DNA of 64,000 nucleotides, taken from positions 2,046,001 to 2,110,000 of the forward strand of contig NZ_CP098812.1 of assembly GCF_036825535.1 (NCBI RefSeq), read 5' to 3'. A model generated the notes under the pieces. That model saw only the letters and a program-made list of their open reading frames with translations, was not told the DNA's origin and did not search any database. This document shows positions 17,415 to 26,406 of the stretch, piece after piece. The position numbers and the translations under genes are program-made. How positions within the stretch are numbered: position 1 is the stretch's first letter; the number at the start of each line of letters is the position of its first letter. This DNA comes from Parasalinivibrio latis (GTDB lineage: Bacteria > Pseudomonadota > Gammaproteobacteria > Enterobacterales > Vibrionaceae).

Positions 17415-17508
17415 TCACGTCTGCGCCTTGCCGGCTTTCTTTTCGAACACCTGGAAGAAGCAGTTTGGCTCATGATAGCCACAACCTTGTGCGACCCTAA
17501 AAAAATTA
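17415..17508 (-). pseudogene. Remnant of an AraC-family regulator C-terminus
   Basis: Just after the dppC-like stop codon the minus strand reads FNFFRVAQGCGYHEPN then CFFQVFEKKAGKAQT and a TGA stop. This matches, codon for codon, the end of the AraC regulator at 35554-36396 (YNFRLEEVAQRCGYQDSN, YFCRVFKQKTGKTPTEY) with a two-residue gap. There is no start and no upstream part, so it is a decayed fragment covering only the second HTH recognition region. Its origin is unclear. Confidence 0.65.
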
Positions 17509-17511
17509 AAT

Positions 17512-18390
17512 TCACAGTCTGGATTTCTCCAAAGGGTCTAGGCGCTCACGCAACCAATCTCCGAGAAGATTTAGCCCTAAAACAGTAAACATGATTGCAA
17601 GCCCAGGAAATACACTTACCCACCACGCTGTTTGGATGTAATTTCGGCCTTCAGATAAAATGCCTCCCCAACTCGGCGTCTGAGGATCAGCCCCCAATCC
17701 CAAATACGTCAGACTGCTTTCCAACAAAATATTGTTTGCCACATTAAGCGTTGTGAGTATCACAAGCGGCCCAAGTGCATTAGGCAATATGTGTCCGAAA
17801 ATAATTTTAAGGTCCGGAAGCCCATAGCTTCGAGCAGCCTGTACATACTCTCGCTCGCGTAGCGACAACACGCTCCCGCGAACCAATCTGGCATACTGCA
17901 CCCACTGAGATATGATCATAAGGCCTATTAGCTTGTCCAGACCCGGGCCCAGAATCGCGACAACTGTGATTGCCAACAGAATAAAGGGTAATGCCAGCTG
18001 TATATCAGCAAATCGCATAATGAAGACATCGACTACCCCCCTGTAGTAGCCGGCAAACAATCCTACTACTGTGCCTAAAAATACTGCCCCGAGAGCCGAC
18101 AGCAATCCCACAGAAAATGACACCTTGCCGCCAACAATTATCCGCTCAAGAATATCCCGCCCTAACGCATCCGTACCTAAGATGTGCTCAAAGGACTGGA
18201 AAGGAGCTGTGAACCTGGCCAGCAAATTTACTGTTTTTCCTCCATCGGGAAAAATAATTGTTGAAAATAAAACTAAGGTCCCAATAGTCCCTACGAGCAA
18301 TACCCCCAAAATGAGTTCAAAGTTTTTAAATTCGCCCGGGATTTTAATTGTGGTTCCAAACATACTATTCACGCTCTTTTTCTGATTCAT
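17512..18390 (-). CDS. Peptide ABC transporter permease, DppC type
   Basis: Inner-membrane subunit of 292 residues. It has the N-terminal helix, HILGTDALGRDIL and the EAA-type loop YVQAARSYGLPDLKIIFGHILPNALGPL of the DppC/OppC family. The C-terminus LNLLGDWLRERLDPL is typical. It is the last gene of the operon pcp, ATPase, binding protein, DppB, DppC, and follows the DppB gene by two bases. It probably imports di- or oligopeptides together with these genes. Confidence 0.9.
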   Translation of the reverse strand: MNQKKSVNSMFGTTIKIPGEFKNFELILGVLLVGTIGTLVLFSTIIFPDGGKTVNLLARFTAPFQSFEHILGTDALGRDILERIIVGGKVSFSVGLLSALGAVFLGTVVGLFAGYYRGVVDVFIMRFADIQLALPFILLAITVVAILGPGLDKLIGLMIISQWVQYARLVRGSVLSLREREYVQAARSYGLPDLKIIFGHILPNALGPLVILTTLNVANNILLESSLTYLGLGADPQTPSWGGILSEGRNYIQTAWWVSVFPGLAIMFTVLGLNLLGDWLRERLDPLEKSRL

Positions 18391-18392
18391 AC

Positions 18393-19319
18393 TTAACCCA
18401 CCCTTATTCGTGGGTCGATCAGGCCATAAATCAAATCAACCAACAAATTAACCAGAACAATAAATATTGCCAGTATAGATACACATGCCTGGAGTACAGG
18501 GTAATCTCTCTGGGTTATAGCTTGAACCGCCAGCGTACCCATTCCTGGCCAGTTAAATACCATTTCTACAATGACAATCCCGCCAATCAGATTGCCAAAC
18601 TGGAGTCCAAAGAATGTCACCAATGCAATAGCGCAGTTCCTGAGTGCGTGTTTATATATAACTACGTTTTCTCGTAAACCTTTCGCACGTGCTACCATTA
18701 TATATTGGGCCGAAAGCGTTTCTAACATAGCGGTTCTGACAAGCCTCACATTCGTCGCAGTCAATATTATCCCTATTGTTACTGAAGGCAATATGAGAGA
18801 AGCCACACCGCTATAACCACTGGCCGGCAGTATTGGAAATGTAATTGAAAACAACAGAACAAGCATTATAGCTAGCCAGAAGTTTGGAAATGACAAACCA
18901 AGTAAAGACAATATCCGGATAAAGTGGTCAGAAAACTTGCCTTTATTTACCGCAGAATAGATACCCAGAGGAATGGAAATTGCAATTGAAAACAACATTG
19001 AGGTTACTGCAAGAAGACCAGTTGATGGCAACGCAACACCAATCAAATTAGAGACTGACCCTCTAAAAAAACTATCGCCTAAGTCTCCAGTCAACAGCCC
19101 TGAAATAAAATCAAGATACTGGATAATAAACGGTCGATTAAGCCCTAATGACTCACGAATTTGTACTAAGTCCGATTCTGTCACGTTACTCGATTCAAGA
19201 GTTAACATTACAGCTGGATCACCTGTCAGTCGGATCGAAAATGCGACAAACAGCGTGACAACAACCGTGACAAACAGTGCTTGTATAACTCGCTGAAAAA
19301 CAAATTTTAAAATAGGCAT
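18393..19319 (-). CDS. Peptide ABC transporter permease, DppB type
   Basis: Inner-membrane permease of 308 residues with the family start ILKFVFQRVIQALFVTVVVT, SLGLNRPFIIQYLDFISGLLTGDLG-like segment, and EAA loop YIMVARAKGLRENVVIYKHALRNC. Six hydrophobic helices are visible. It pairs with the DppC-type permease that follows. It is separated from the binding-protein gene upstream by 178 bases that hold a strong inverted repeat, which may lower its expression relative to the binding protein. Confidence 0.9.
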   Translation of the reverse strand: MPILKFVFQRVIQALFVTVVVTLFVAFSIRLTGDPAVMLTLESSNVTESDLVQIRESLGLNRPFIIQYLDFISGLLTGDLGDSFFRGSVSNLIGVALPSTGLLAVTSMLFSIAISIPLGIYSAVNKGKFSDHFIRILSLLGLSFPNFWLAIMLVLLFSITFPILPASGYSGVASLILPSVTIGIILTATNVRLVRTAMLETLSAQYIMVARAKGLRENVVIYKHALRNCAIALVTFFGLQFGNLIGGIVIVEMVFNWPGMGTLAVQAITQRDYPVLQACVSILAIFIVLVNLLVDLIYGLIDPRIRVG

Positions 19320-19419
19320 ATATTATTACTGTCTTATTGATGTTGTATGTCTTCCATTTACATTCTGGGCTACCAATAGAGTAAATTCCAAAATGCAGTT
19401 GTATTTTCATCAGCTTAAG

Positions 19420-19456
19420 CTGGAATCTGGCTATTTTTGTTGCAGCCAGATTCCAG
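19420..19456. repeat. Perfect hairpin between binding protein and permease genes
   Basis: CTGGAATCTGGCT (19420-19432) and AGCCAGATTCCAG (19444-19456) are perfect inverted copies with an 11-base loop. There is no T-run on the minus strand after it, so it is more likely an mRNA-stabilising or partial attenuation structure than a full terminator. Confidence 0.7.
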
Positions 19457-19497
19457 TTATCGTCAAAATCACATTCGAATAGTGATGAACAACATCA

Positions 19498-21051
19498 TTA
19501 GTCCTTATAAACATCCATGTATCTGGCTCTGTCATCAGGAGCAGGAGTAAATCCTTTAACTTTTTTGCTTACGCCATAGAGCGTTGAGGTGTTGTATAAT
19601 GGGATGTCCAGAGCATTTTCATGGGCATAACTCGCCACTTCGCGAAGGATATTCTCCCGCACTTCAGTGCTGTACGTTAAACGTTGTTTTTCAAGCAATG
19701 CATCCAACTTCTCATCATTATTGTATGGATTCCAACGCTCACCGGAGTGGTACAGCAGATAGGCAGTATTATCGAAGTCAAATGTCCAACCACCCCACCT
19801 GAAATAGAACATTTCCCCCGTATTACCCTTAGGGACAATTTCTGTTGAATACACGCCACTCTCGTGGGTGCGAATCTTAACATTTAGACCTACAGCCCCC
19901 AGATAGGCACTGATAACCTGGGCAACTTCAAGAAATGTGTCGTCATTATTTCGTGTATCCAGGGTAATGGTAGTACCTGGATTCACGCCTGCTTGTTGTA
20001 AAAGAGCCTTAGCTCCGGCTGGATCATACGAATATTCCTGTATATCAGGATTATAACCAAGGGACTTAGTGCCTTGCGCACTGCTGATTGTGCTACCTAA
20101 ACCATCAAGTAAGATATCTACTATCATTTTCTTGTCGATTGCCATATTGATGGCCTTACGAACACGGATATCGGACGTGATCGAATCCCTGGTTTTAAAT
20201 CGCAGCAAGGCCACGGTTGGACCATTTACATCTACAAGCTCAACCCTGTCGTTGTTTCGAATGGTTTCCACCGAGGCAACAGGAATATTCAGGGAAATAT
20301 CCACACCTCCTGATAACAACTCAGCCATTCGTGTTGATGCCTCAGGAATAAACTTAATATTCACTTCATCAACTTTGGCTTTTCCATTCCAGTAGTTTGG
20401 ATTTTTCTCTAGTTTCAAACCTACAGATGGCGTGTAGTTGACAACACTGAACGGCCCCGTCCCGACAGGTTTCATATCAAATGCTTTTTCGCCAACTTCC
20501 TCGATGTATTTTTTAGGTACAATCATGGCTCCATATCCAGATAACTTTGTAATTAAGACCGGATCCGGGTTTTTCATAACAAAGTCGACGGTGTGGTCAT
20601 CCAGAATTTCAACACGCTCAATTGATGTATAGTTTGAACGTTGCGGGCTGGTTTTCCCTTGTTCTCCCAACATTCTGTCAAAGGTATATTTTACAGACTC
20701 AGCATTAAATGGTTCTCCATTGTGAAACGTTACACCTTCTCGAAGTTTGAACCTAATACGTTTGCCATCCTCCAAGAATGACCATTCTTTAGCGAGACCG
20801 GGCAAAATATCCAGGTTTTCATTTCTGAACACCAAGCCATCAAAAATATTACTGCCCATAGACCCCCACGAAAGTGAAAAAGTATCTATGGGGTCAAGGC
20901 TTTGTGGATCATTTTCTTGAGCCACTGTTAAAACTTGCCCAGCATTAACAGCTGAAGAGAACACGAGCCCAAGACTCAATGCCGATATAGCAGAGAAAGT
21001 TCTGAATTTTAATGTCGCCTTCTTTAAATGTCCGCTATTTATTTTTTTCAT
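19498..21051 (-). CDS. Periplasmic peptide-binding protein, family 5
   Basis: Solute-binding protein of about 517 residues that delivers peptides to the DppBC-like permeases. The start at 21049-21051 (MKKINSGHLKKATLKF) is chosen because GGAGG precedes it by five bases; an in-frame ATG ten codons earlier has no signal. A signal peptide with likely cleavage after SSAVNA is visible. VAQENDPQSLDPIDTFS, GLAKEWSFLEDGKRIRFKLR and VKYTFDRMLG are typical of SBP_bac_5. It is encoded between the fused ATPase and the two permeases. The pyroglutamyl peptidase in the same operon suggests peptides with an N-terminal pyroglutamate as ligands, which is inference. Confidence 0.9.
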   Translation of the reverse strand: MKKINSGHLKKATLKFRTFSAISALSLGLVFSSAVNAGQVLTVAQENDPQSLDPIDTFSLSWGSMGSNIFDGLVFRNENLDILPGLAKEWSFLEDGKRIRFKLREGVTFHNGEPFNAESVKYTFDRMLGEQGKTSPQRSNYTSIERVEILDDHTVDFVMKNPDPVLITKLSGYGAMIVPKKYIEEVGEKAFDMKPVGTGPFSVVNYTPSVGLKLEKNPNYWNGKAKVDEVNIKFIPEASTRMAELLSGGVDISLNIPVASVETIRNNDRVELVDVNGPTVALLRFKTRDSITSDIRVRKAINMAIDKKMIVDILLDGLGSTISSAQGTKSLGYNPDIQEYSYDPAGAKALLQQAGVNPGTTITLDTRNNDDTFLEVAQVISAYLGAVGLNVKIRTHESGVYSTEIVPKGNTGEMFYFRWGGWTFDFDNTAYLLYHSGERWNPYNNDEKLDALLEKQRLTYSTEVRENILREVASYAHENALDIPLYNTSTLYGVSKKVKGFTPAPDDRARYMDVYKD

Positions 21052-21137
21052 AAATACCTCCGTGTACACGTCGATTAACATGCTGTTTTAAAATCACTAA
21101 TATTTTTCAGCAATTTATCTTGAAAGAACCTATCCGC

Positions 21138-23012
21138 TTATTGGTTCCTGGCCACAAAATGACCTTTTTCAATTTCAACCAATTCATTTATTTTTGGTTC
21201 GTCACCTACAGCTCGAATGGGGCTGGGCACTTCACCTTCTAATAGTTGGAAATCAGATGTTTTGTTTATTTTTACTTCTGGCACGGCTGCCAGTAACTTC
21301 TTGGTATATGGATGCTGTGGATTCTCAAATATCTGCTTTCTGGTACCCATTTCCACAATTTGCCCCAAATACATAACAGCAACTCTATGGCTTATTCTTT
21401 CTACTACAGCCATATCGTGCGTGATAAACAAATATGCCAGTCCCTGCTCTCTTTGCAGTTTCATAAACAAGTTCAGAACCTGTGCCTGTACGGTAACATC
21501 CAGTGCAGATACGGCTTCATCTGCAATTATCAAGCTGGGGTTGCACGCCAATGCCCTGGCAATACAAATTCTTTGTCGCTGTCCACCGGAGAATTCATGG
21601 GGATAGCGATCGGCATGGTCGGGGTGCAAACCAACTTTTACCAACAAGTCTGTGACTCGGTCCTTTATTTCATGTTTTTGAATTAATTTGTGTGTGAGCG
21701 CAGGTTCGATGATACTTTCACCCACCGTCTTTCGAGGATTTAGTGATCCATAAGGGTCTTGGAAAACATACTGGATTTCCTTACGGAACTTTGTCCTCTC
21801 TGAACTCGGTAATGAAAAAATATCTTGTCCGCGGAATTTTATTGCCCCCTCAGTGGGTTCAATGAGTTGTTGAATCGTCTTTCCAAGCGTTGACTTCCCA
21901 CTACCGGATTCACCCACTACAGCAAAAGTCTCACCTGGGTAAATATCAAAAGAAATGCTTTCTGCCGCATGAACGTGGTGTGTCACGCGATTTAACAATC
22001 CACCTCTGATGTCATAACGTGTTGTAAGCTGCTCAACACTAATTACCGGCAATCCACTCTCATCCGGCTCAACACTACGGACGAATTCGTTAGTGATAAC
22101 GCCTTCTTCTGTCAGCAGTGGCAGCATTTTAGGCAAGGGTTCATTTTTCATGCTCCCGATTCTTGGAACTGCCGCTAGCAATGACTTTGTGTAGAATTCC
22201 TGTGGCGCAGACAAAACCTTGCTGGCTTTGTCTATCTCAACTTTTTTGCTGTTTTTCATCACAAGGATGTTATCCGCCATTTGGGAAACGACACCCATAT
22301 CATGGCTGATGAATATTAATGCGGTCTCAAGTTCTTCTTGAAGATCTCGCATTATATGGAGAATTTGGGCCTGTATCGTTACATCAAGCGCAGTGGTCGG
22401 CTCGTCAGCAATCAGTATTTTAGGCTGGCAAGACAAAGCTAACGCAATCATTGCCCTTTGCCGCATACCTCCGGACAGTTGATGTGGATAGTTGTCCAAC
22501 ATCGCAGCGGCATTCGGCAACCTGACGAGATTCAGCAAATCAATGGCTTTTAACCTTGCTTCCTTATGGCTGATGCCAAAATGCAAAATGAGCGTTTCTA
22601 TGATCTGCGAGCCGATGGTATAAACAGGGTTTAAAGAGGTCATGGGCTCTTGGAAAATCATGGCAATTTCTCTGCCACGTATTCTTTGAATCGTTGTTTC
22701 GTTCAACGAATTCAAATTGACGTTCTGACCCAATACATCGCTGGCAAAATTCATTTCACCAGAAACAACTCTTCCACCCACATGCTTAATAAGTCCAAGC
22801 AATGCAAGAGAAGTCACAGATTTCCCCGAGCCCGACTCGCCGACAATAGCCAATGTTTGGTTACGAGCTAATTCAAAAGACAAATCATCAACGGCGGTAA
22901 CAACCTTGCTTCCGTGTCCAAATTCAACAGTCAGCCCACTGACAGAAAGTATTTTTTGCTCAGATGCCCCAGAAATCGGTTCCGCAGACTGATTAACACT
23001 CGCCATTTGCAT
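21138..23012 (-). CDS. Fused peptide ABC transporter ATPase (DppD-DppF type)
   Basis: A 624-residue protein with two nucleotide-binding domains in one chain. First half: GESGSGKSVTSLALLG, QLSGGMRQRAMIALA, ILIADEPTTALDVT. Second half: GESGSGKSTLGKTIQ, EFSGGQRQRICIARALA, LIIADEAVSALDVT. Each half has the oligopeptide-type C-terminal motif region (YTKSLLAAVPRIG, YTKKLLAAVPEV). The second half has A in place of P in the Walker B DEA(V)S motif, which is a conservative change. The gene overlaps the pyroglutamyl peptidase gene by 20 bases, with GGAGAGG seven bases before its ATG, suggesting translational coupling. Confidence 0.93.
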   Translation of the reverse strand: MQMASVNQSAEPISGASEQKILSVSGLTVEFGHGSKVVTAVDDLSFELARNQTLAIVGESGSGKSVTSLALLGLIKHVGGRVVSGEMNFASDVLGQNVNLNSLNETTIQRIRGREIAMIFQEPMTSLNPVYTIGSQIIETLILHFGISHKEARLKAIDLLNLVRLPNAAAMLDNYPHQLSGGMRQRAMIALALSCQPKILIADEPTTALDVTIQAQILHIMRDLQEELETALIFISHDMGVVSQMADNILVMKNSKKVEIDKASKVLSAPQEFYTKSLLAAVPRIGSMKNEPLPKMLPLLTEEGVITNEFVRSVEPDESGLPVISVEQLTTRYDIRGGLLNRVTHHVHAAESISFDIYPGETFAVVGESGSGKSTLGKTIQQLIEPTEGAIKFRGQDIFSLPSSERTKFRKEIQYVFQDPYGSLNPRKTVGESIIEPALTHKLIQKHEIKDRVTDLLVKVGLHPDHADRYPHEFSGGQRQRICIARALACNPSLIIADEAVSALDVTVQAQVLNLFMKLQREQGLAYLFITHDMAVVERISHRVAVMYLGQIVEMGTRKQIFENPQHPYTKKLLAAVPEVKINKTSDFQLLEGEVPSPIRAVGDEPKINELVEIEKGHFVARNQ

Positions 23013-23676
23013 GTAACTGCCTCTCCGAATTTTGTTCTTCCAAGTGTTCCAGTATGCACTCGATAGAAATACCCACAGCCTCGGTCATCATTCCGACACT
23101 CATCGTAGGAGGCATTTTTTCTCCATCTTTAACTTCCAGAGCATTTTCTATACTTTGTGGAACATGTAAAAAGCCCCCCAACGTATGCAGGCCCAGCTTC
23201 TCAGCTAAATGGTGGACGGTATAGATCATCTGGTTACACAGGTGAGTGCCTGCAAAAAAAGATATGCCTGCGGGGATACCCTCTTGTTTCAGTCTTTCAA
23301 TTATCAGTTGATTTGGCAGCAATGCGTTGTATGCAACAGGACCATTTTCCACTACGGGTTTGAACTGAAGGGAAGCACCTTTGGCATCAGGCACGGAAAA
23401 ATGACGCCAATTAATCCCTACCATTTCCGCTTGTATACCCGATGACTGTACAGAGACCCCCAAGCCAACCCATGCATCAGGCTTATATTCCCGTAAAGTT
23501 GTCTCTACCAATTCAGAAAGTGAATCGCTCACAACCGGACACTCAATCAATACAAGATTGCAGTTTGGGTACTGCTTGGCCTTTAGGCTTTTCACAACCT
23601 CTGAAGCCGGGTTTTTCCTGGCTTTAATCCAACTTCCGTATCCTGCAACAACAATTGTTTTCACGCTTTCCATCAA
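22993..23676 (-). CDS. pcp: Pyroglutamyl-peptidase I (peptidase C15)
   Basis: Cytoplasmic cysteine peptidase of 227 residues that removes N-terminal pyroglutamate from peptides. The family triad is present: E84 in QAEMVGIN, C147 in FAGTHLCNQMIY and H171 in GGFLHVP, matching the E81/C144/H168 pattern of the family with a constant shift. PDAKGASLQFKPVVENGPVAYNALLP corresponds to the conserved PDN.G...P..E.GP.AY segment, though the usual RIPDNEG is altered to SVPDAKG. It is the first gene of an operon with a complete peptide ABC transporter and faces a LysR gene. This suggests uptake and opening of pGlu-peptides. Confidence 0.85.
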   Translation of the reverse strand: MMESVKTIVVAGYGSWIKARKNPASEVVKSLKAKQYPNCNLVLIECPVVSDSLSELVETTLREYKPDAWVGLGVSVQSSGIQAEMVGINWRHFSVPDAKGASLQFKPVVENGPVAYNALLPNQLIIERLKQEGIPAGISFFAGTHLCNQMIYTVHHLAEKLGLHTLGGFLHVPQSIENALEVKDGEKMPPTMSVGMMTEAVGISIECILEHLEEQNSERQLHANGEC

Positions 23677-23726
23677 TCCACCACAAATTTACATATCATT
23701 AACATCACTAAGATTTGCAGGGATGG

Positions 23727-23755
23727 TTGACAAATTCAAATCGAATTATTAGATA
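23727..23755 (+). promoter_or_regulatory. Candidate promoter in the pcp-lysR divergent gap
   Basis: A perfect TTGACA (23727-23732) is followed after 17 bases by TAGATA, a weak -10 match, pointing toward the LysR gene. The 114-base gap must also hold the pcp promoter and LysR binding sites, which I cannot place. Confidence 0.4.
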
Positions 23756-23790
23756 TACGTATAAGCAAATGTTATAGGGTGGTTACAGTT

Positions 23791-24696
23791 GTGCAAGTTC
23801 GCTACCGTCAAGTTGAAGCGTTTAAATCTGTCATGCTCACCGGAACGACAACCGGTGCAGCCAGCATGATGTCCGTGACACAACCGGCAGTCAGTCGTCT
23901 GATTTCTGATCTGGAAGTGGCATTGAAGTTCAGCTTATTTAAACGCCATAAAGGAAGGTTACTGCCCACGCCGGAAGCTATTGAGTTTTACCGGGGGGTT
24001 GAAAATTTTTTCGTTAGTTTGGATTCTCTCGAAAAGCTGGCAGATCAGATTAGAACCCAGGATTCTACAGATTTGCATATTTGTGCAACGCCAGCTTTAT
24101 CCACGTTTTTTTTTCCTCATGCAGTGAAGCACTTTAAAGGCCAGCACCCTAAATCAAAACTGCTGCTTGAAAGTGCGCCATCTTCTGAAATAGTCCGCCG
24201 TCTTCAGATGAACCTGACACATTTGGCACTAACGGCATCATTCCCGCAGGCTTTCGGAATTATTCAAGAAACCCTAATAGAAACATCCCACGTGTGTGCC
24301 GTGAATGAGTCCCACCCTTTGGCAAAAAAAGCTGAGATTACACCTGAAGACCTTATTGGCGAAGAGGTACTTGAAATTACGCCCAGCGGGTTAAATAACT
24401 GGGATCAACTGTACACAGTTTTAGAGGAGGCGGGTATTACATACTCACACAGCATAGGGATTCAAAACTCCCATACCGGTTACAGCTTGGTTGCGGCTAA
24501 CCTGGCTGTTGCTTTAATTGAGCCTTTTGCGGCAAAAACTTGGTTTAATAACGGCGTGGTAGTTAAACCATTCGAACCTAAAATTCCTTACAGGTACGTG
24601 ATTGCTTATTCAGAATCTCAGCCAGTCACAAAAGAATCGGAAACATTTGTAGAAATTGCCAAAGAAGTATTCAGTCAGTTCAACATATGCGGGTAG
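23791..24696 (+). CDS. LysR-family transcriptional regulator
   Basis: Regulator of about 301 residues with an N-terminal winged HTH (YRQVEAFKSVMLTGTTTGAA, TQPAVSRLISDLE) and a substrate-binding-like effector domain. The beginning RQVEAF.AVMLTG resembles the NocR/OccR branch of LysR regulators. Two GTG starts are possible: 23779 has no ribosome site, while 23791 has GGGTGG eight bases upstream and gives the usual short leader MQVRYRQVEAF. It is divergent from the pcp-ABC operon, which is the probable target. The effector may be a peptide-derived amino acid, by inference. Confidence 0.88.
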   Translation: MQVRYRQVEAFKSVMLTGTTTGAASMMSVTQPAVSRLISDLEVALKFSLFKRHKGRLLPTPEAIEFYRGVENFFVSLDSLEKLADQIRTQDSTDLHICATPALSTFFFPHAVKHFKGQHPKSKLLLESAPSSEIVRRLQMNLTHLALTASFPQAFGIIQETLIETSHVCAVNESHPLAKKAEITPEDLIGEEVLEITPSGLNNWDQLYTVLEEAGITYSHSIGIQNSHTGYSLVAANLAVALIEPFAAKTWFNNGVVVKPFEPKIPYRYVIAYSESQPVTKESETFVEIAKEVFSQFNICG

Positions 24697-24727
24697 CAGC
24701 GATTTAACCAACGCGATTGCCACAAGC

Positions 24728-24766
24728 ATATTGCCGGGCGTCTTCTGGAACACCCGACAAAAGGAG
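24728..24766 (-). pseudogene. Possible second AraC C-terminal fragment
   Basis: Shortly after the helicase stop codon the minus strand encodes SFCRVFQKTPGN in the same codon phase as YFCRVFKQKTGK of the AraC regulator at 35554-36396. At nucleotide level about 29 of 39 positions match. Only about 13 codons are similar, so chance cannot be excluded. Confidence 0.25.
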
Positions 24767-24787
24767 ATCTCACGTTTAAGTGGTTCC

Positions 24788-26185
24788 TTAGCTATGGCTA
24801 CGCTTCTTGAGATTACTCCAAGGGTTAGTTCTTTCCCCTTTTGTGCCGCTCTTTGGACGCTCATTGCGTCCAGCCGGTTTTCGTGGCGAGCTTGATTTGT
24901 CTGTCGGTTTTCCGCTCTTTTTTTCGCGTTCACCCTTCACAGCTCCACCAGGTTTGGCCTCATTGCGACGTGATTTCGGCTTTTCTGAATCAGTGAGTTC
25001 TTTCTTCGTATCGCGTTTGTTCTTTGGTACGTAATTGAGAATTGAAACCGGCACCGGCTTTCTTGGGGCAAAACCATCAATTTCGCGGCGTTCAATCAAA
25101 TGGCCCAGACGACTTTCAATCATACAAAGGTTTTTAAAGTCATCTTTTGAAAGGAAGGAAATCGCCTCCCCTTTTGCACCCGCCCGTCCTGTGCGTCCAA
25201 TACGGTGAATGTAGTCGTCCGCCGGGAAAGGGAGATCGTAGTTAATCACTCGCTTGAGTTCTTCAATATCGATACCGCGAGCAGCAACACCTGTCGCCAC
25301 AAGAAACTGGAGCTTGCCGGACTTGAAATCTTCCAGCAGTTGTTCGCGCATTGCCTGGCTGCGGCCGCTGTGGAACGACTCTGCAGTAATGCCACGCTTG
25401 CCCAGCTGTTCCACCAATTTGGCTGCACCGTGTTTGGTTTCAATAAAAACCAATGCCTGATCCCAGCCATTTTCAGTGATCAGGTGTGCCAGAAGAGCGG
25501 ACTTTTTGTCTTTATCGACTGTCGTCAGCCACTGTTCAATTTCAGCTTTACTGTTCCCTTCCGAGCTGATTTCTACCGGATCCGGTACAGCAGTTTTAGC
25601 CAGAAAGCGGACTTTATCTGACAGGGTGGCCGAAAAGAGCAGGTTCTGGCGTTCATCCGGCAACCGCTCAATGATCTTGTTGATGTCTTCGATAAAGCCC
25701 ATATCCAGCATTCGGTCGGCTTCATCAAGTACCAGATACTCCAATTCATCGAAATGGACTGCACGCTGGGACATCATATCCAGCAAGCGTCCCGGTGTTG
25801 CCACCAGAATATCCACGCCATCAAGCAAATGCTGTTTTTGTGCTTTAGAGTCAGTCCCACCGTACATCGCCAACGTTTTCAGGGACAAATGCTTGCCATA
25901 TTCATTGGCATTCTTTTCTACCTGAGCGGCAAGTTCACGCGTCGGTGCAAGTACCAGCGCACGAACCCGCTTTTTACGCTGGGTTTCACCCCGGCTCAGC
26001 ATTTCCATTATCGGCAGCAGGAAACTTGCCGTTTTCCCTGTACCCGTCTGCGCCGTTGCCAACAGGTTTCGGCCATTAAGAACGACAGGAATCGCTTTCT
26101 CCTGGATTGAGGTCGGGTTCTGGTATCCCAGCTCCACCACGGCAGACACAATGGGTTGGCTCAGACCAAGTTTGGAAAATGGCAT
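24788..26185 (-). CDS. DEAD-box ATP-dependent RNA helicase, RhlE-like
   Basis: RNA helicase of 465 residues. In order: Q motif (F.KLGLSQPIVSAV, NPTSIQEKAIP), motif I ATAQTGTGKTAS, Ia PTRELAAQV, GG, Ib TPGRLLD, II VLDEADRML, III FSATL, then the helicase C domain with VFIETKHGA, VATGVAARGIDI and HRIGRTGRAG. The C-terminal tail from about residue 375 is long, basic and low in complexity, as in RhlE. Roles in ribosome assembly or RNA turnover are typical. It is transcribed alone. The gene appears unrelated to the sugar modules around it. Confidence 0.93.
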   Translation of the reverse strand: MPFSKLGLSQPIVSAVVELGYQNPTSIQEKAIPVVLNGRNLLATAQTGTGKTASFLLPIMEMLSRGETQRKKRVRALVLAPTRELAAQVEKNANEYGKHLSLKTLAMYGGTDSKAQKQHLLDGVDILVATPGRLLDMMSQRAVHFDELEYLVLDEADRMLDMGFIEDINKIIERLPDERQNLLFSATLSDKVRFLAKTAVPDPVEISSEGNSKAEIEQWLTTVDKDKKSALLAHLITENGWDQALVFIETKHGAAKLVEQLGKRGITAESFHSGRSQAMREQLLEDFKSGKLQFLVATGVAARGIDIEELKRVINYDLPFPADDYIHRIGRTGRAGAKGEAISFLSKDDFKNLCMIESRLGHLIERREIDGFAPRKPVPVSILNYVPKNKRDTKKELTDSEKPKSRRNEAKPGGAVKGEREKKSGKPTDKSSSPRKPAGRNERPKSGTKGERTNPWSNLKKRSHS

Positions 26186-26285
26186 GGAAAAATCTCGGCA
26201 AGTCAGTAAAGAAAGAGTATGGCAGATGCCCTTGAATGCGCACCTTGCCAGAGGTCGCGCATTCTATCATGCAAGTGAAAAAATG

Positions 26286-26325
26286 ACAGAAAATAGCGCC
26301 GCCCCTCAAGGAGAGCCGGCGCTAT
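26286..26325 (-). terminator. Terminator after the GH2 glycosidase gene
   Basis: Perfect 9-bp stem ATAGCGCCG / CGGCGCTAT (26293-26301 and 26317-26325). On the minus strand it is followed by TTTTCTG. It lies between the GH2 stop at 26407 and the helicase start. Confidence 0.75.
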
Positions 26326-26406
26326 GTGCTTCAATCTTCCAAGATTAACCGGGTAAGGGTTATCCGGTTAAGAAGTTAATTACACTTCAATTTACAACCG
26401 TACAAC

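Noticed and set aside
24697..24787. Terminator between lysR and the helicase gene
   Set aside because: No stem with a T-run is visible on either strand.
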